Shown here one piece after another: positions 1 to 7,095 of a stretch of DNA of 64,000 bases. Source of the stretch: Chryseolinea lacunae (lineage in GTDB: Bacteria > Bacteroidota > Bacteroidia > Cytophagales > Cyclobacteriaceae). The stretch lies in the NCBI RefSeq assembly GCF_016735595.1, contig NZ_JAERRB010000010.1, forward strand, positions 1-64,000. The letters are read 5' to 3'. Numbering within the stretch: the stretch's first letter is position 1; the number at the start of each line of letters is the position of its first letter. The translations under genes were made by a program, and so were the position numbers. The notes beneath the pieces were generated by a model. The model made no database searches and had not been told where the DNA came from. It saw nothing but the letters and a program-made list of their open reading frames with translations.

Positions 1-9
1 GAAGGGATG

Positions 10-51
10 TCAAGACCGATTGCCGCAGGCAATCGCTCGCCTTGGTCTTGA
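10..51. repeat. Nested inverted repeat
   Basis: TCAAGACC (10-17) pairs with GGTCTTGA (44-51), and inside it GATTGCC (18-24) pairs with GGCAATC (28-34) around a 3-nt loop. The arrangement could be a transcription-stop hairpin or a recombination-site remnant. No gene end is visible at this window edge, so its role is open. Apart from this hairpin, nothing coding was seen in 1-126. Confidence 0.5.
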
Positions 52-126
52 TATCCATGGAGCGGTCACTTAGCTTTGCTTATAGACTGAAAAGGAAACT
101 TTTGAGTGGCCCAATTTTCGGGGAGC

Positions 127-395
127 TTACAGGTTTAGCGTTCTTTTACTAACTCTCATGATTTGAGCGGCTTCACCTACTTTAAAATACTTTTGGGATG
201 TTCTTTAAAACCTCGCTGGGAGAGATGCTAATTACCTCTTGGGCGTTATGAACGTTAAGCCTTTCCTGTCTGGCAAGCTGCTTATAGTGTCTACCGTTGC
301 ACTTTTTAGAGCAATACCTGGTTACGAGAGTCTTTGCTGTAAAAGGTTTTCCACAGTATTCACAGAAACTTCTGAATTGTAAAGTTTGAACTCAT
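127..395 (-). pseudogene. Decayed zinc-ribbon/HTH excisionase-like gene
   Basis: Reading from an ATG at 395 gives MSSNFTIQKF. After one extra base the frame changes to CEYCGKPFTAKT...TRYCSKKCN, a four-cysteine zinc ribbon. After a second extra base near 190 it changes to YFKVGEAAQIMRVSKRTL, the first helices of a MerR/excisionase-type HTH, and then stops at 127-129. The order is that of the Bacteroidota 'CEYCGKxF' plus HTH proteins usually found beside tyrosine integrases. With two frameshifts and a truncated HTH it cannot make the normal protein. It sits downstream of mnmE on the same strand. No integrase remains in the window. The domain match is from memory of the family; the frames are read directly. 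Confidence 0.72.
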
Positions 396-450
396 GTCAG
401 TACGTGTCTAGGTGTGTCAGGGAGTGTCCACACGTGTCAGCGTGTGCCAT
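391..450. repeat. 10-bp-period GTGTC tandem array
   Basis: Six consecutive 10-bp blocks (391, 401, 411, 421, 431, 441) each carry a version of GTGTCAG at the same offset: ATGTCAG, GTGTCTA, GTGTCAG, GTGTCCA, GTGTCAG, GTGCCAT. The period equals about one helical turn, so all copies face the same side of the DNA. The array overlaps the start of the decayed excisionase-like gene. This is what arm-type sites for a recombinase or an autoregulator could look like, but that role is inferred. Confidence 0.6.
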
Positions 451-483
451 CATTTCGCCCGTCTTAGGTTATTTTTGTTACTC

Positions 484-514
484 GTTTGTTACTCATCGGA
501 AACGAGTAACAAAC
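484..514. repeat. Inverted repeat GTTTGTTACTC / GAGTAACAAAC
   Basis: Perfect 11-bp arms at 484-494 and 504-514 around a 9-bp spacer. Another direct GTTACTC copy lies just before at 477-483 and a looser GGTAACA just after. The arrangement resembles core or operator sites. It lies between the decayed excisionase-like gene and the mnmE stop. Between 515 and 631 nothing else was recognised. Confidence 0.55.
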
Positions 515-631
515 TGGTAACACAAAGCACCTAAAAAGCCCGTTTCAGGTCAAAAGAAACTTAATCGTTAATTTTGTAACGTACTGAAAATCAGAATGTT
601 GATTTGATTTTGTTTGATATTGTTCGGAACG

Positions 632-1999
632 TTATTTTCCGATACAAAACTTACTAAAAATATTATCCAACAAATCATCCGTTGTAATCGTCCCCGTGAT
701 CTCCCCAAGATAATGCAGCGCCTGTCGAATATCCATCGCCAGGAAGTCTCCGGTAATCCCACCACTCATCCCATCAAGCACTCTCGCAAGGGCGTCATAC
801 GTTTGAAGCAAGTTCTGGTAGTGACGAAGATTTGTCACCATCACATCGCCAGTCTTCACTTCCTTCACTTGCACGCGGGCCAGCAGTTTTTCTTTCAACA
901 CGCCCACGTTGGTTTTGTCGGAGGCTGAGATAAATGTGAAGTCGTGGTCTTGTAGTTTGGAAAGGAGGGAGGGTTCCGCTTTGTCGAGCTTGTTGCCCAC
1001 ACTGATGAATGGGATGCCGAGGGTGATAAGCTCCTTCCGTTGTGTTTCAATTTCTTCGAGGGTGGTGTTGGCGAGGTCGAACAAATAAATGATGAGCGAT
1101 GCTTTTTTCATGCGCTCCTTTGTGCGTTCCACACCAATGGCTTCAATCACGTCGCTGGTGTCGCGCAGGCCGGCGGTGTCGATGAAGCGGAAGTTGATGC
1201 CGCCTAAAATAATTTCGTCTTCAATGGCGTCGCGGGTGGTGCCGGGAATGTCGGACACGATGGCTTTGTCTTCGTTGAGGAGTGTGTTGAGCAGTGTCGA
1301 TTTTCCGGCGTTGGGTTTTCCGGCGATCACGGTGGGCACGCCGTTTTTGATCACGTTGCCCTGGTCGAACGAGTCGATGAGGGCGCGCAGCACGGTCTGG
1401 ATTTTCAGGATCAGTTTGCGCAGGTCGTCGCGTTGGGCGAACTCCACGTCTTCTTCGCCAAAGTCAAGTTCCAGTTCAATGAGGGAGGCAAAGTGAATGA
1501 GCTCTTCGCGCAGGTGGTCGATCTCTTTCGAAAAACCGCCCCGCATTTGGTTGAGGGCTGCCTGGCGTGCGTTGTCGGTTTCGGCGTGGATGAGGTCGGC
1601 CACGGCTTCGGCCTGGGCCAGGTCGAAGCGTCCATGAAAGAAGGCGCGCTTGGTGAACTCGCCGGGTTCGGCCAGACGTGCGCCGTGTTTCAATAAGGTC
1701 TTGATGATCTCTTTCACAATGAAGGGCGAGCCGTGACAGGAAATCTCCACCGCGTTTTCTTTCGTGAACGAATTGGGCGCGCGAAACACGGCCACCAACA
1801 CTTCGTCAATGGTGCGCCCATCGTCCACCATCGTTCCAAAATGAAGGGTGTGCGATGCCTGGGCCTCCAGGTCCTTGCCCCGGAAACATTGCTGCGTGAT
1901 GCGAATAGAATCTTCTCCCGACAAACGGATGACCGCGATGGCCGCTATGCCCTGCGCAGTGGCCAGGGCCACGATGGTATCTTCAGTGTGAACAGACAT
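632..1999 (-). CDS. mnmE: tRNA uridine-5-carboxymethylaminomethyl(34) synthesis GTPase
   Basis: 455 residues, the usual MnmE length. With MnmG it installs the carboxymethylaminomethyl group on wobble U34 of certain tRNAs in the cytoplasm. Visible features: the N-terminal folate-binding domain (about 1-120), helical segments, and an inserted Ras-like G domain with P-loop GKPNAGKS (227-234), IPGTTRD (251-257), DTAG (274-277) and NKLD near 336. The C-terminus is FCIGK with the family's catalytic-loop cysteine (C452). The gene has its own upstream region with 11-bp repeats. Its last 18 bp are the kind of site used by SGI1-type islands, and remnants of a mobile element lie just downstream. Identity is firm. 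Confidence 0.97.
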   Translation of the reverse strand: MSVHTEDTIVALATAQGIAAIAVIRLSGEDSIRITQQCFRGKDLEAQASHTLHFGTMVDDGRTIDEVLVAVFRAPNSFTKENAVEISCHGSPFIVKEIIKTLLKHGARLAEPGEFTKRAFFHGRFDLAQAEAVADLIHAETDNARQAALNQMRGGFSKEIDHLREELIHFASLIELELDFGEEDVEFAQRDDLRKLILKIQTVLRALIDSFDQGNVIKNGVPTVIAGKPNAGKSTLLNTLLNEDKAIVSDIPGTTRDAIEDEIILGGINFRFIDTAGLRDTSDVIEAIGVERTKERMKKASLIIYLFDLANTTLEEIETQRKELITLGIPFISVGNKLDKAEPSLLSKLQDHDFTFISASDKTNVGVLKEKLLARVQVKEVKTGDVMVTNLRHYQNLLQTYDALARVLDGMSGGITGDFLAMDIRQALHYLGEITGTITTDDLLDNIFSKFCIGK

Positions 2000-2154
2000 G
2001 CGGCAAAGTTAGGTATTAGTTACGGTGCGTATTAAAAGTTTTTGCCAATACCGAGGGATAGTCGCCTGCAAGTTCCGAATCCTGAAAGAGACAGACCCGT
2101 TTTTGAACCCTTTGCCTCATGACAATAAGGGGTTCTTTCCTAACAAAGGATAGG

Positions 2155-2233
2155 ATAATCCAGAGATAACCCACATATAACCCAGAGATAACCCACTGAT
2201 AACCCAGTCTTTTAAAGCTCTGGATTATCTCTG
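2155..2233. repeat. 11-bp direct repeats plus inverted copy upstream of mnmE
   Basis: ATAATCCA at 2155 is followed by ATAACCCA at 2166, 2177, 2188 and 2199, spaced exactly 11 bp apart. An inverted copy, TGGATTATCTCTGG (2220-2233), mirrors CCAGAGATAACCCA (2160-2173) with one mismatch. The set lies about 160 bp upstream of the mnmE start. It may bind a regulator in a helically phased way or form a cruciform. The rest of 2000-2401 shows no gene and no clear promoter. Confidence 0.6.
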
Positions 2234-2401
2234 GCGGATATCCGGTTCAGGTGTAGGCATAATGTGCCGCATCCAGGCATACGCACGCTGCAAGCGTGGC
2301 GGGAAACCGAATGGCATACCCGTCACCTGTGCGCATAGGCGCAGCGTCGACGTCCGGAATGAGGCCGTATGTTGGAAGAAGAAGGAACTCTGAACGAACG
2401 A

Positions 2402-4297
2402 CTAAACTCTGACAATGAGCACGGGCACATTCACCCGGTGACGCACCGTGTCGACCGTGGTGCCAAACACAAGGTCCTTAAAGAACTTGTGGCCGTGGGC
2501 ACCCATCACCAGCAGGTCGGCCTGGAACTCCAGCACCATTTCGGGGATGCAGCGGCGTGGATTGCCGTAGCCTATTTTGATGTCTACGGTGTAGCCTTGT
2601 GCGCGGAGCTGGTCGCGGTAGTTTTCGAGCGAGGCCACGTCGCGGTGCGATTCGTGGTCGGCAATGTGGCTGCCATACACCATGGCGCCGGCGGTTTCCA
2701 CCACGTGCAGCAGCAGGTAGCGGGCCTGCTTTCCACCCTGGGCCACCGCGCTGCGCACGGTGTGGTTGTCGATGTCGCTGAAGTCGAGGGTCACGGCAAT
2801 GCGGTTGTAGGTGAGGTCGTGTGTCATGTCCAGCGTAACGGCGTGGCCATGCGGTATGCGGGCATCGCGTTCGGCGGCGCGGCGTTCAATGAGGGGCTTG
2901 ATGGTGATGTAGATCAAAAGACCGGCGGCACCCACGCAAATGGGGATGGCCGTGAGCCAAATGATCCATGCGTTGTTGCCAGCCACGATCAGCCAATCGG
3001 TGATTTCCGAAATAACCAGTTTCACATTCAGGCCTACGATGATGAAGGCGATGATCCAAGCGGCCACTTTCACCCAGGGCTTGATCACAAAGATGCCCAT
3101 CTTGGTTTTGTCGCTGTTGAAGTGAATGAGCGGAATGATGGCGAAGCCCAGCTGCAGGCTCAGCACCACCTGGCTAAAGATGAGCAAGGCACCCGTTTCC
3201 TGTTCGCCATAGATGATGATGACCAGCAGCGCCGGCACAATGGCAATGAGGCGTGTGATGAGCCGGCGCATCCACGGTGCAATGCGCAGGTTCAGATACC
3301 CTTCCATCACAATCTGTCCGGCCAGCGTGCCGGTGATGGTGGAGCTTTGTCCTGCAGCTACCAGCGCGATGCCAAACAGGAGGGAAGCCCAATGCGTGCC
3401 CAGCATGGGCGACAGAAATTTGTAGGCATCCTGAATCTGCTCCACGTCGTTGAGTCCCGCCTTGAAAAAGGTGGCGGCGGCCAGCACCAGGATGGCCGCG
3501 TTCACAAAGAATGCAGCGTTGAGCGCAATGGCCGAGTCGATGAAGTTGTATTTAATGGCCGACCAAATCCCGCTTTCTCCTGGACTATAGCGCCGGGTTT
3601 GCACGAGCGACGAGTGCAAGTACAGGTTGTGGGGCATCACGGTGGCCCCGATAATACCAATGGCGATATAGAGCGCCTCGTCGTTGGGCAGCGAGGGCAC
3701 AAAGCCACGCGCCATTTCGGGCAATGACGGCTTCGCCAGAATCATTTCAATGAGGAAGGCTCCGCCAATGATGGCCACCAGTGCGATGATGAACGTTTCG
3801 ATGCGGCGCATGCCATAGCTTTGCAGCACCAGCAGCAACAACGTGTCGAGCACGGTGAGGCTCACACCCCAGATGAGGGGCAAACCAAAGAGCAGCTGAA
3901 GACCAATGGCCATGCCCAGCACTTCGGCCAGGTCGCAGGCGGCAATGGCAATCTCGGCCAGTATCCACAAACAGAAGTTCACGGGGCGGCTATACGCGCT
4001 GCGCGAGGCCTGGGCCAGATCAAGCTGGCGCACAATGCCGAGGCGGGCACTGAGGCTTTGCAGCAACAGGGCCATGAGGTTCGACATGAGCAGCACCCAC
4101 AGCAGCGAGTAACCAAAACGGCTTCCGCCTGCAATGTCGGTGGCCCAGTTGCCGGGGTCCATATAGCCCACACTCACCAGGTAGGCGGGGCCGATAAAGG
4201 CCAGCATCTTGCGCCAGCCCTTGCGTTGGCTGGCATCGATGGAGCCGTGCACTTCACTTAATGACTTTCGTTGTATTGTTTCGGTTTCCATAGTCAC
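2402..4297 (-). CDS. mntH: Nramp-family divalent metal transporter fused to a UspA domain
   Basis: 631 residues. The first about 460 form an Nramp proton-coupled Mn2+/Fe2+ importer in the inner membrane, with the two metal-binding signatures DPGN (47-50, helix 1) and MPHN (221-224, helix 6) and about eleven hydrophobic helices. From about residue 495 a cytoplasmic universal-stress-protein domain begins (YNRIAVTLDFSD) and ends with the UspA nucleotide-loop type sequence MGAHGH and VPVLIVRV. Typical MntH is about 410-450 residues, so the C-terminal domain is a real fusion. It lies 7 bp downstream of the MntR-type regulator on the same strand. The shared operator upstream predicts repression by Mn2+-loaded regulator. 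Metal specificity (Mn versus Fe) is inferred from the regulator. Confidence 0.93.
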   Translation of the reverse strand: MTMETETIQRKSLSEVHGSIDASQRKGWRKMLAFIGPAYLVSVGYMDPGNWATDIAGGSRFGYSLLWVLLMSNLMALLLQSLSARLGIVRQLDLAQASRSAYSRPVNFCLWILAEIAIAACDLAEVLGMAIGLQLLFGLPLIWGVSLTVLDTLLLLVLQSYGMRRIETFIIALVAIIGGAFLIEMILAKPSLPEMARGFVPSLPNDEALYIAIGIIGATVMPHNLYLHSSLVQTRRYSPGESGIWSAIKYNFIDSAIALNAAFFVNAAILVLAAATFFKAGLNDVEQIQDAYKFLSPMLGTHWASLLFGIALVAAGQSSTITGTLAGQIVMEGYLNLRIAPWMRRLITRLIAIVPALLVIIIYGEQETGALLIFSQVVLSLQLGFAIIPLIHFNSDKTKMGIFVIKPWVKVAAWIIAFIIVGLNVKLVISEITDWLIVAGNNAWIIWLTAIPICVGAAGLLIYITIKPLIERRAAERDARIPHGHAVTLDMTHDLTYNRIAVTLDFSDIDNHTVRSAVAQGGKQARYLLLHVVETAGAMVYGSHIADHESHRDVASLENYRDQLRAQGYTVDIKIGYGNPRRCIPEMVLEFQADLLVMGAHGHKFFKDLVFGTTVDTVRHRVNVPVLIVRV

Positions 4298-4304
4298 ATT
4301 CTCG

Positions 4305-4958
4305 CTATACAGCTACTAATATATTTTGTGCCACCGCTTTGCTGATGGTCAGTCGTTTTTCGTCTACTTCAATTTCGAGGCTTTCGTCATACTCCTCTTT
4401 GGCCAGCAGGCGAATCTTCTTGCCGGGCGTGGCCCCGATGCGGTTCAGGTATTTCAACAGATTAGAGTCAGAGTCTTTCACCGACACGATCGATCCCGCA
4501 TAGCCGGGCAGTTGGTCGTGCAGCGGCATGGACGAGGGCATGCTGATTTTTCCGTTTTTGTCGGGAATGGGTTCGCCGTGGGGATCGCTTTTCGGGAAGC
4601 CGAGAAATTCGTCGAGCTTCTGGATCAGCAACGGCGACTGGATGTGTTCCAGCTGTTCGGCAATGTCGTGCACCTCGTCCCAGTTGAACAGCAGCTTCTC
4701 TACCAGAAACGTTTCCCAAAGCCGGTGCTTCCGGATAATCATCAGCGCCTCGCTCTTGCCCTGGCGGCTGATTTTCACGCCATAGTATTTCTCGTAGGAG
4801 ATAAAATTTTTGGTCGACAGTTTTTTGATCATGTCAGTGACCGACGCCGCCTTGGTGCTCATGGCTTCGGCAATCTCGTTGGTGAGCACGGCCTTCGAGC
4901 CGCTTTCCGACAAGTGGTAGATAGCCTTGAGGTAGTTTTCTTCGGTGAAACTGAGCAT
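4305..4958 (-). CDS. mntR: DtxR/MntR-family metal-dependent repressor
   Basis: 217 residues. The N-terminal winged HTH (about 1-70, beginning MLSFTEENYLKAIYHLSE) is typical of DtxR/MntR. A helical metal-binding and dimerisation domain (about 71-140, with the His- and Glu-rich stretch EVHDIAEQLEHIQ) follows, then a FeoA/SH3-like C-terminal domain (about 148-217). It should sense intracellular Mn2+ or Fe2+ and repress transport genes. It is the first gene of a two-gene unit with mntH. A perfect 16-bp palindrome 34 bp upstream of the start fits autoregulation. The FeoA domain makes Fe2+ sensing possible too, so the symbol is a best guess. Confidence 0.9.
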   Translation of the reverse strand: MLSFTEENYLKAIYHLSESGSKAVLTNEIAEAMSTKAASVTDMIKKLSTKNFISYEKYYGVKISRQGKSEALMIIRKHRLWETFLVEKLLFNWDEVHDIAEQLEHIQSPLLIQKLDEFLGFPKSDPHGEPIPDKNGKISMPSSMPLHDQLPGYAGSIVSVKDSDSNLLKYLNRIGATPGKKIRLLAKEEYDESLEIEVDEKRLTISKAVAQNILVAV

Positions 4959-4991
4959 GGTATGTGAAGAACAGTTCCGTAAAAATAAAAA

Positions 4992-5007
4992 TTTAGACTA
5001 GTCTAAA
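4992..5007. promoter_or_regulatory. Putative MntR operator palindrome
   Basis: TTTAGACTAGTCTAAA is a perfect 16-bp palindrome in an AT-rich stretch, 34 bp upstream of the mntR start. Size and symmetry fit a dimeric DtxR/MntR-family repressor. The presumed product is encoded immediately downstream. A weaker half-site, TTTAGAATAAAT, lies at 5014-5025. Confidence 0.65.
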
Positions 5008-5051
5008 AAAATATTTAGAATAAATAATACACATGCGGCCAAAACGCCCTT

Positions 5052-6167
5052 TCAACGCAACAGGGCCGCTATTACAGGCAAAAGCCTGCGCGCTTCGGCA
5101 GCCCAGTCGATGTTTTGAGGTGGTGCTGTGTAGAACTTCTGGTGGCGGAGCGCGGCCAGCAACGCGGGTGCATCCAGTGCTTCGCGGCGAAATGTGATGG
5201 CCGCGGCATAGGGCGCGCAGCGTTCCACCCACGGCTTGTGATCAATCAACAACATGGGCAACGAATGCCCCATGTACTCATAGAGTTTGGTGGGAATGGC
5301 GTTGGCGGTGGAAGGATTGGGAGGATAGGCCACGATGCCCACATCGGCGTGTTCAATGGCCGACACAATTTCAGGGTGGGGCACAAGCTGGTCGCCCCCC
5401 GTAAGCGTGATGAAGGGATGTTGGGCTATCGTATCTTTCAATTGTTGGAGCACTGCGGGCATGGCGCAGTAGCCGATAATGTGCAGGCTCACCCGCGCGT
5501 CGCACGCATGCAGGGCGCGGGCCAGGTCGATGGCCGTGAACACGCCCGTGGTGTGGGCCAGCGTGCCGCTAAACAAGAGGGTGATGGGGGCGTGGCCAAA
5601 AGGCTTGCGGGGCTGGGATGGCATGGCCGGTAAAATCGCTTTGTTCTCCAGCACGGTGACGTGTTTTCCGGGGAAACGGATTTCGTTTTCGTAGCCGGCT
5701 TCTGCCAGAAAAAACCACGACACAAACGGCCTGGTCATCCATTCCTTGGCGCGAACCCATGCGGCAATCAGGAGTCGGAGCGGCGCGGGAAAGGCCATGC
5801 CATAGCGGATGTTCCGACCATAATTTTCCTGCACGTCATACACCACCTTGCAGCCTGTGAAGAGTTTCACCACCACGGCAGCCCACAGTAACTCGTGCGT
5901 GCACACCATGAAAACATCTGGCGAAAGCCGCCATGCCTTTCGCATCACCGCGAACACGCGGCCAAACCTTTGCAGGCTCATGCGACGAAAGGGGGCATGA
6001 CCATGCATCGTCACCCCCTGCGATATCGGGGTGTTGGCTGCGGTGCCGAGAATGTGCACATCATAGACGGTGGCCAGCGAACATCCCAGCTTTTCGAACA
6101 TGCGTGTGTCGTTCACGGGTTTCAACACCGACGCGAGGACTATTCTCCTTTTTTTTATTTCTTGCAT
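5052..6167 (-). CDS. Glycosyltransferase, GT4/GT-B type
   Basis: 371 residues. The N-terminal half begins with a Rossmann strand (RRIVLASVLKPVNDTRMFEKLG) and carries VVYDVQENYGRNIR. The C-terminal half carries the donor-binding pattern ITLLFSGTLAHTTGVFTAIDLARAL and HADVGIVAYPPNPSTANAIPTKLYEYMGH, where the family glutamate (EY) contacts the nucleotide sugar. It should transfer a sugar to an envelope glycan or lipid; the substrate cannot be told. It stands alone between mntR and the divergent dapD, with only 20 bp between the two start codons, so each promoter probably lies inside the other gene or both starts share a tiny region. Confidence 0.85.
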   Translation of the reverse strand: MQEIKKRRIVLASVLKPVNDTRMFEKLGCSLATVYDVHILGTAANTPISQGVTMHGHAPFRRMSLQRFGRVFAVMRKAWRLSPDVFMVCTHELLWAAVVVKLFTGCKVVYDVQENYGRNIRYGMAFPAPLRLLIAAWVRAKEWMTRPFVSWFFLAEAGYENEIRFPGKHVTVLENKAILPAMPSQPRKPFGHAPITLLFSGTLAHTTGVFTAIDLARALHACDARVSLHIIGYCAMPAVLQQLKDTIAQHPFITLTGGDQLVPHPEIVSAIEHADVGIVAYPPNPSTANAIPTKLYEYMGHSLPMLLIDHKPWVERCAPYAAAITFRREALDAPALLAALRHQKFYTAPPQNIDWAAEARRLLPVIAALLR

Positions 6168-6187
6168 GTCGATTTAAATCTAACATA

Positions 6188-7000
6188 ATGGAATTGAAAG
6201 AACGCATTGAACAAATCTGGAACGACCGCACATTGCTTCAACAGGCTGAGAGCCAGGAGCTCATTCGCTCGGTGGTGCAGAAGCTCGACCTGGGTGAGCT
6301 GCGCGTGGCCGAACCCGTGGCGTCGGGCTGGCAAGTGAACGAGTGGGTTAAAAAAGCAGTGATCCTCTATTTTCCCATCCAGCAGATGGAGACCATTGAA
6401 GTAGGTCCGTTTGAATTTCACGACAAGATAAAACTGAAACGCAATTATAAAGAACTCGGCGTGCGCGTGGTGCCGCATGCCGTGGCCCGTCACGGCGCCT
6501 ACATCAGCAAGGGCGTGATTCTCATGCCGTCGTATGTAAACATCGGTGCCTACGTAGACGAGGGCACTATGGTCGACACGTGGGCTACGGTGGGCAGTTG
6601 TGCACAGATCGGCAAAAATGTGCACCTCAGCGGTGGCGTTGGCATTGGCGGTGTGCTGGAACCTGTGCAGGCAGCACCGGTCATCATTGAAGACGGCGCG
6701 TTTCTGGGATCGCGTTGCATTGTGGTGGAAGGCGTGCGCGTGGGCAAGGAAGCGGTGTTGGGCGCCAACGTGGTGCTGACGGCCAGCTCCAAAATTATCG
6801 ACGTAACCGGCTCGGAGCCAGTGGAATATAAGAACTATGTGCCCGAGCGTTCCGTGGTCATTCCCGGCACCTATGCCAAGACGTTTCCGGCGGGTGTGTT
6901 TCAGGTGCCCTGCGCGCTCATCATTGGCCAGCGCAAAGAGAGCACCGACAAGAAAACGTCGCTCAACGATGCGCTACGCGAAAATAATGTTTCGGTGTAG
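6188..7000 (+). CDS. dapD: 2,3,4,5-tetrahydropyridine-2,6-dicarboxylate N-succinyltransferase
   Basis: 270 residues from ATG 6188 (MELKERIEQIWNDRTLL), close to the E. coli length of 274. It catalyses succinyl-CoA-dependent acylation of tetrahydrodipicolinate in the lysine/meso-diaminopimelate pathway, supplying peptidoglycan and lysine. The N-terminal helical domain is followed by a left-handed beta-helix of hexapeptide repeats (about 100-230: VILMPSYVNIGAYVDEGTMV, GVGIGGVLEP and so on) and a C-terminal tail with NYVPERSVVIPGTY. An in-frame extension upstream to 5933 overlaps the divergent gene and is not conserved-looking, so the ATG at 6188 is used. Confidence 0.96.
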   Translation: MELKERIEQIWNDRTLLQQAESQELIRSVVQKLDLGELRVAEPVASGWQVNEWVKKAVILYFPIQQMETIEVGPFEFHDKIKLKRNYKELGVRVVPHAVARHGAYISKGVILMPSYVNIGAYVDEGTMVDTWATVGSCAQIGKNVHLSGGVGIGGVLEPVQAAPVIIEDGAFLGSRCIVVEGVRVGKEAVLGANVVLTASSKIIDVTGSEPVEYKNYVPERSVVIPGTYAKTFPAGVFQVPCALIIGQRKESTDKKTSLNDALRENNVSV

Positions 7001-7074
7001 CAACCGTTTTTGACGGGGTTGGCACACGCTTTGGAATTCATAAATCGTTCATACCACCGAAACGTGGAATTGTG

Positions 7075-7082
7075 TAAATTTG
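7075..7082 (+). promoter_or_regulatory. Bacteroidota -7 element
   Basis: TAAATTTG fits the Bacteroidota TAnnTTTG -7 consensus and lies 13 bp before the ATG of the DUF3108 gene, predicting a very short leader. No clear -33 TTTG is seen at the expected distance. Confidence 0.4.
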
Positions 7083-7095
7083 GAATGATTGAATA

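Noticed and set aside
391-450. Possible CRISPR or iteron array
   Set aside because: Units are only 10 bp with no spacers, and no cas or replication gene is near; kept only as a repeat array. The same applies to the 11-bp array at 2155-2206.
1-631. A second copy of the mnmE terminal 18 bp as an attachment site
   Set aside because: I searched by eye and saw only a short TTTCCGAT match, too little for an att duplication.
2369-3727. Long plus-strand frame (452 codons, His/Gly/Val-rich)
   Set aside because: It is antisense to mntH, has the composition of a shadow frame and no recognisable domain.
5933-6187. Upstream extension of dapD
   Set aside because: It lies within the divergent glycosyltransferase gene; the family start matches the ATG at 6188.
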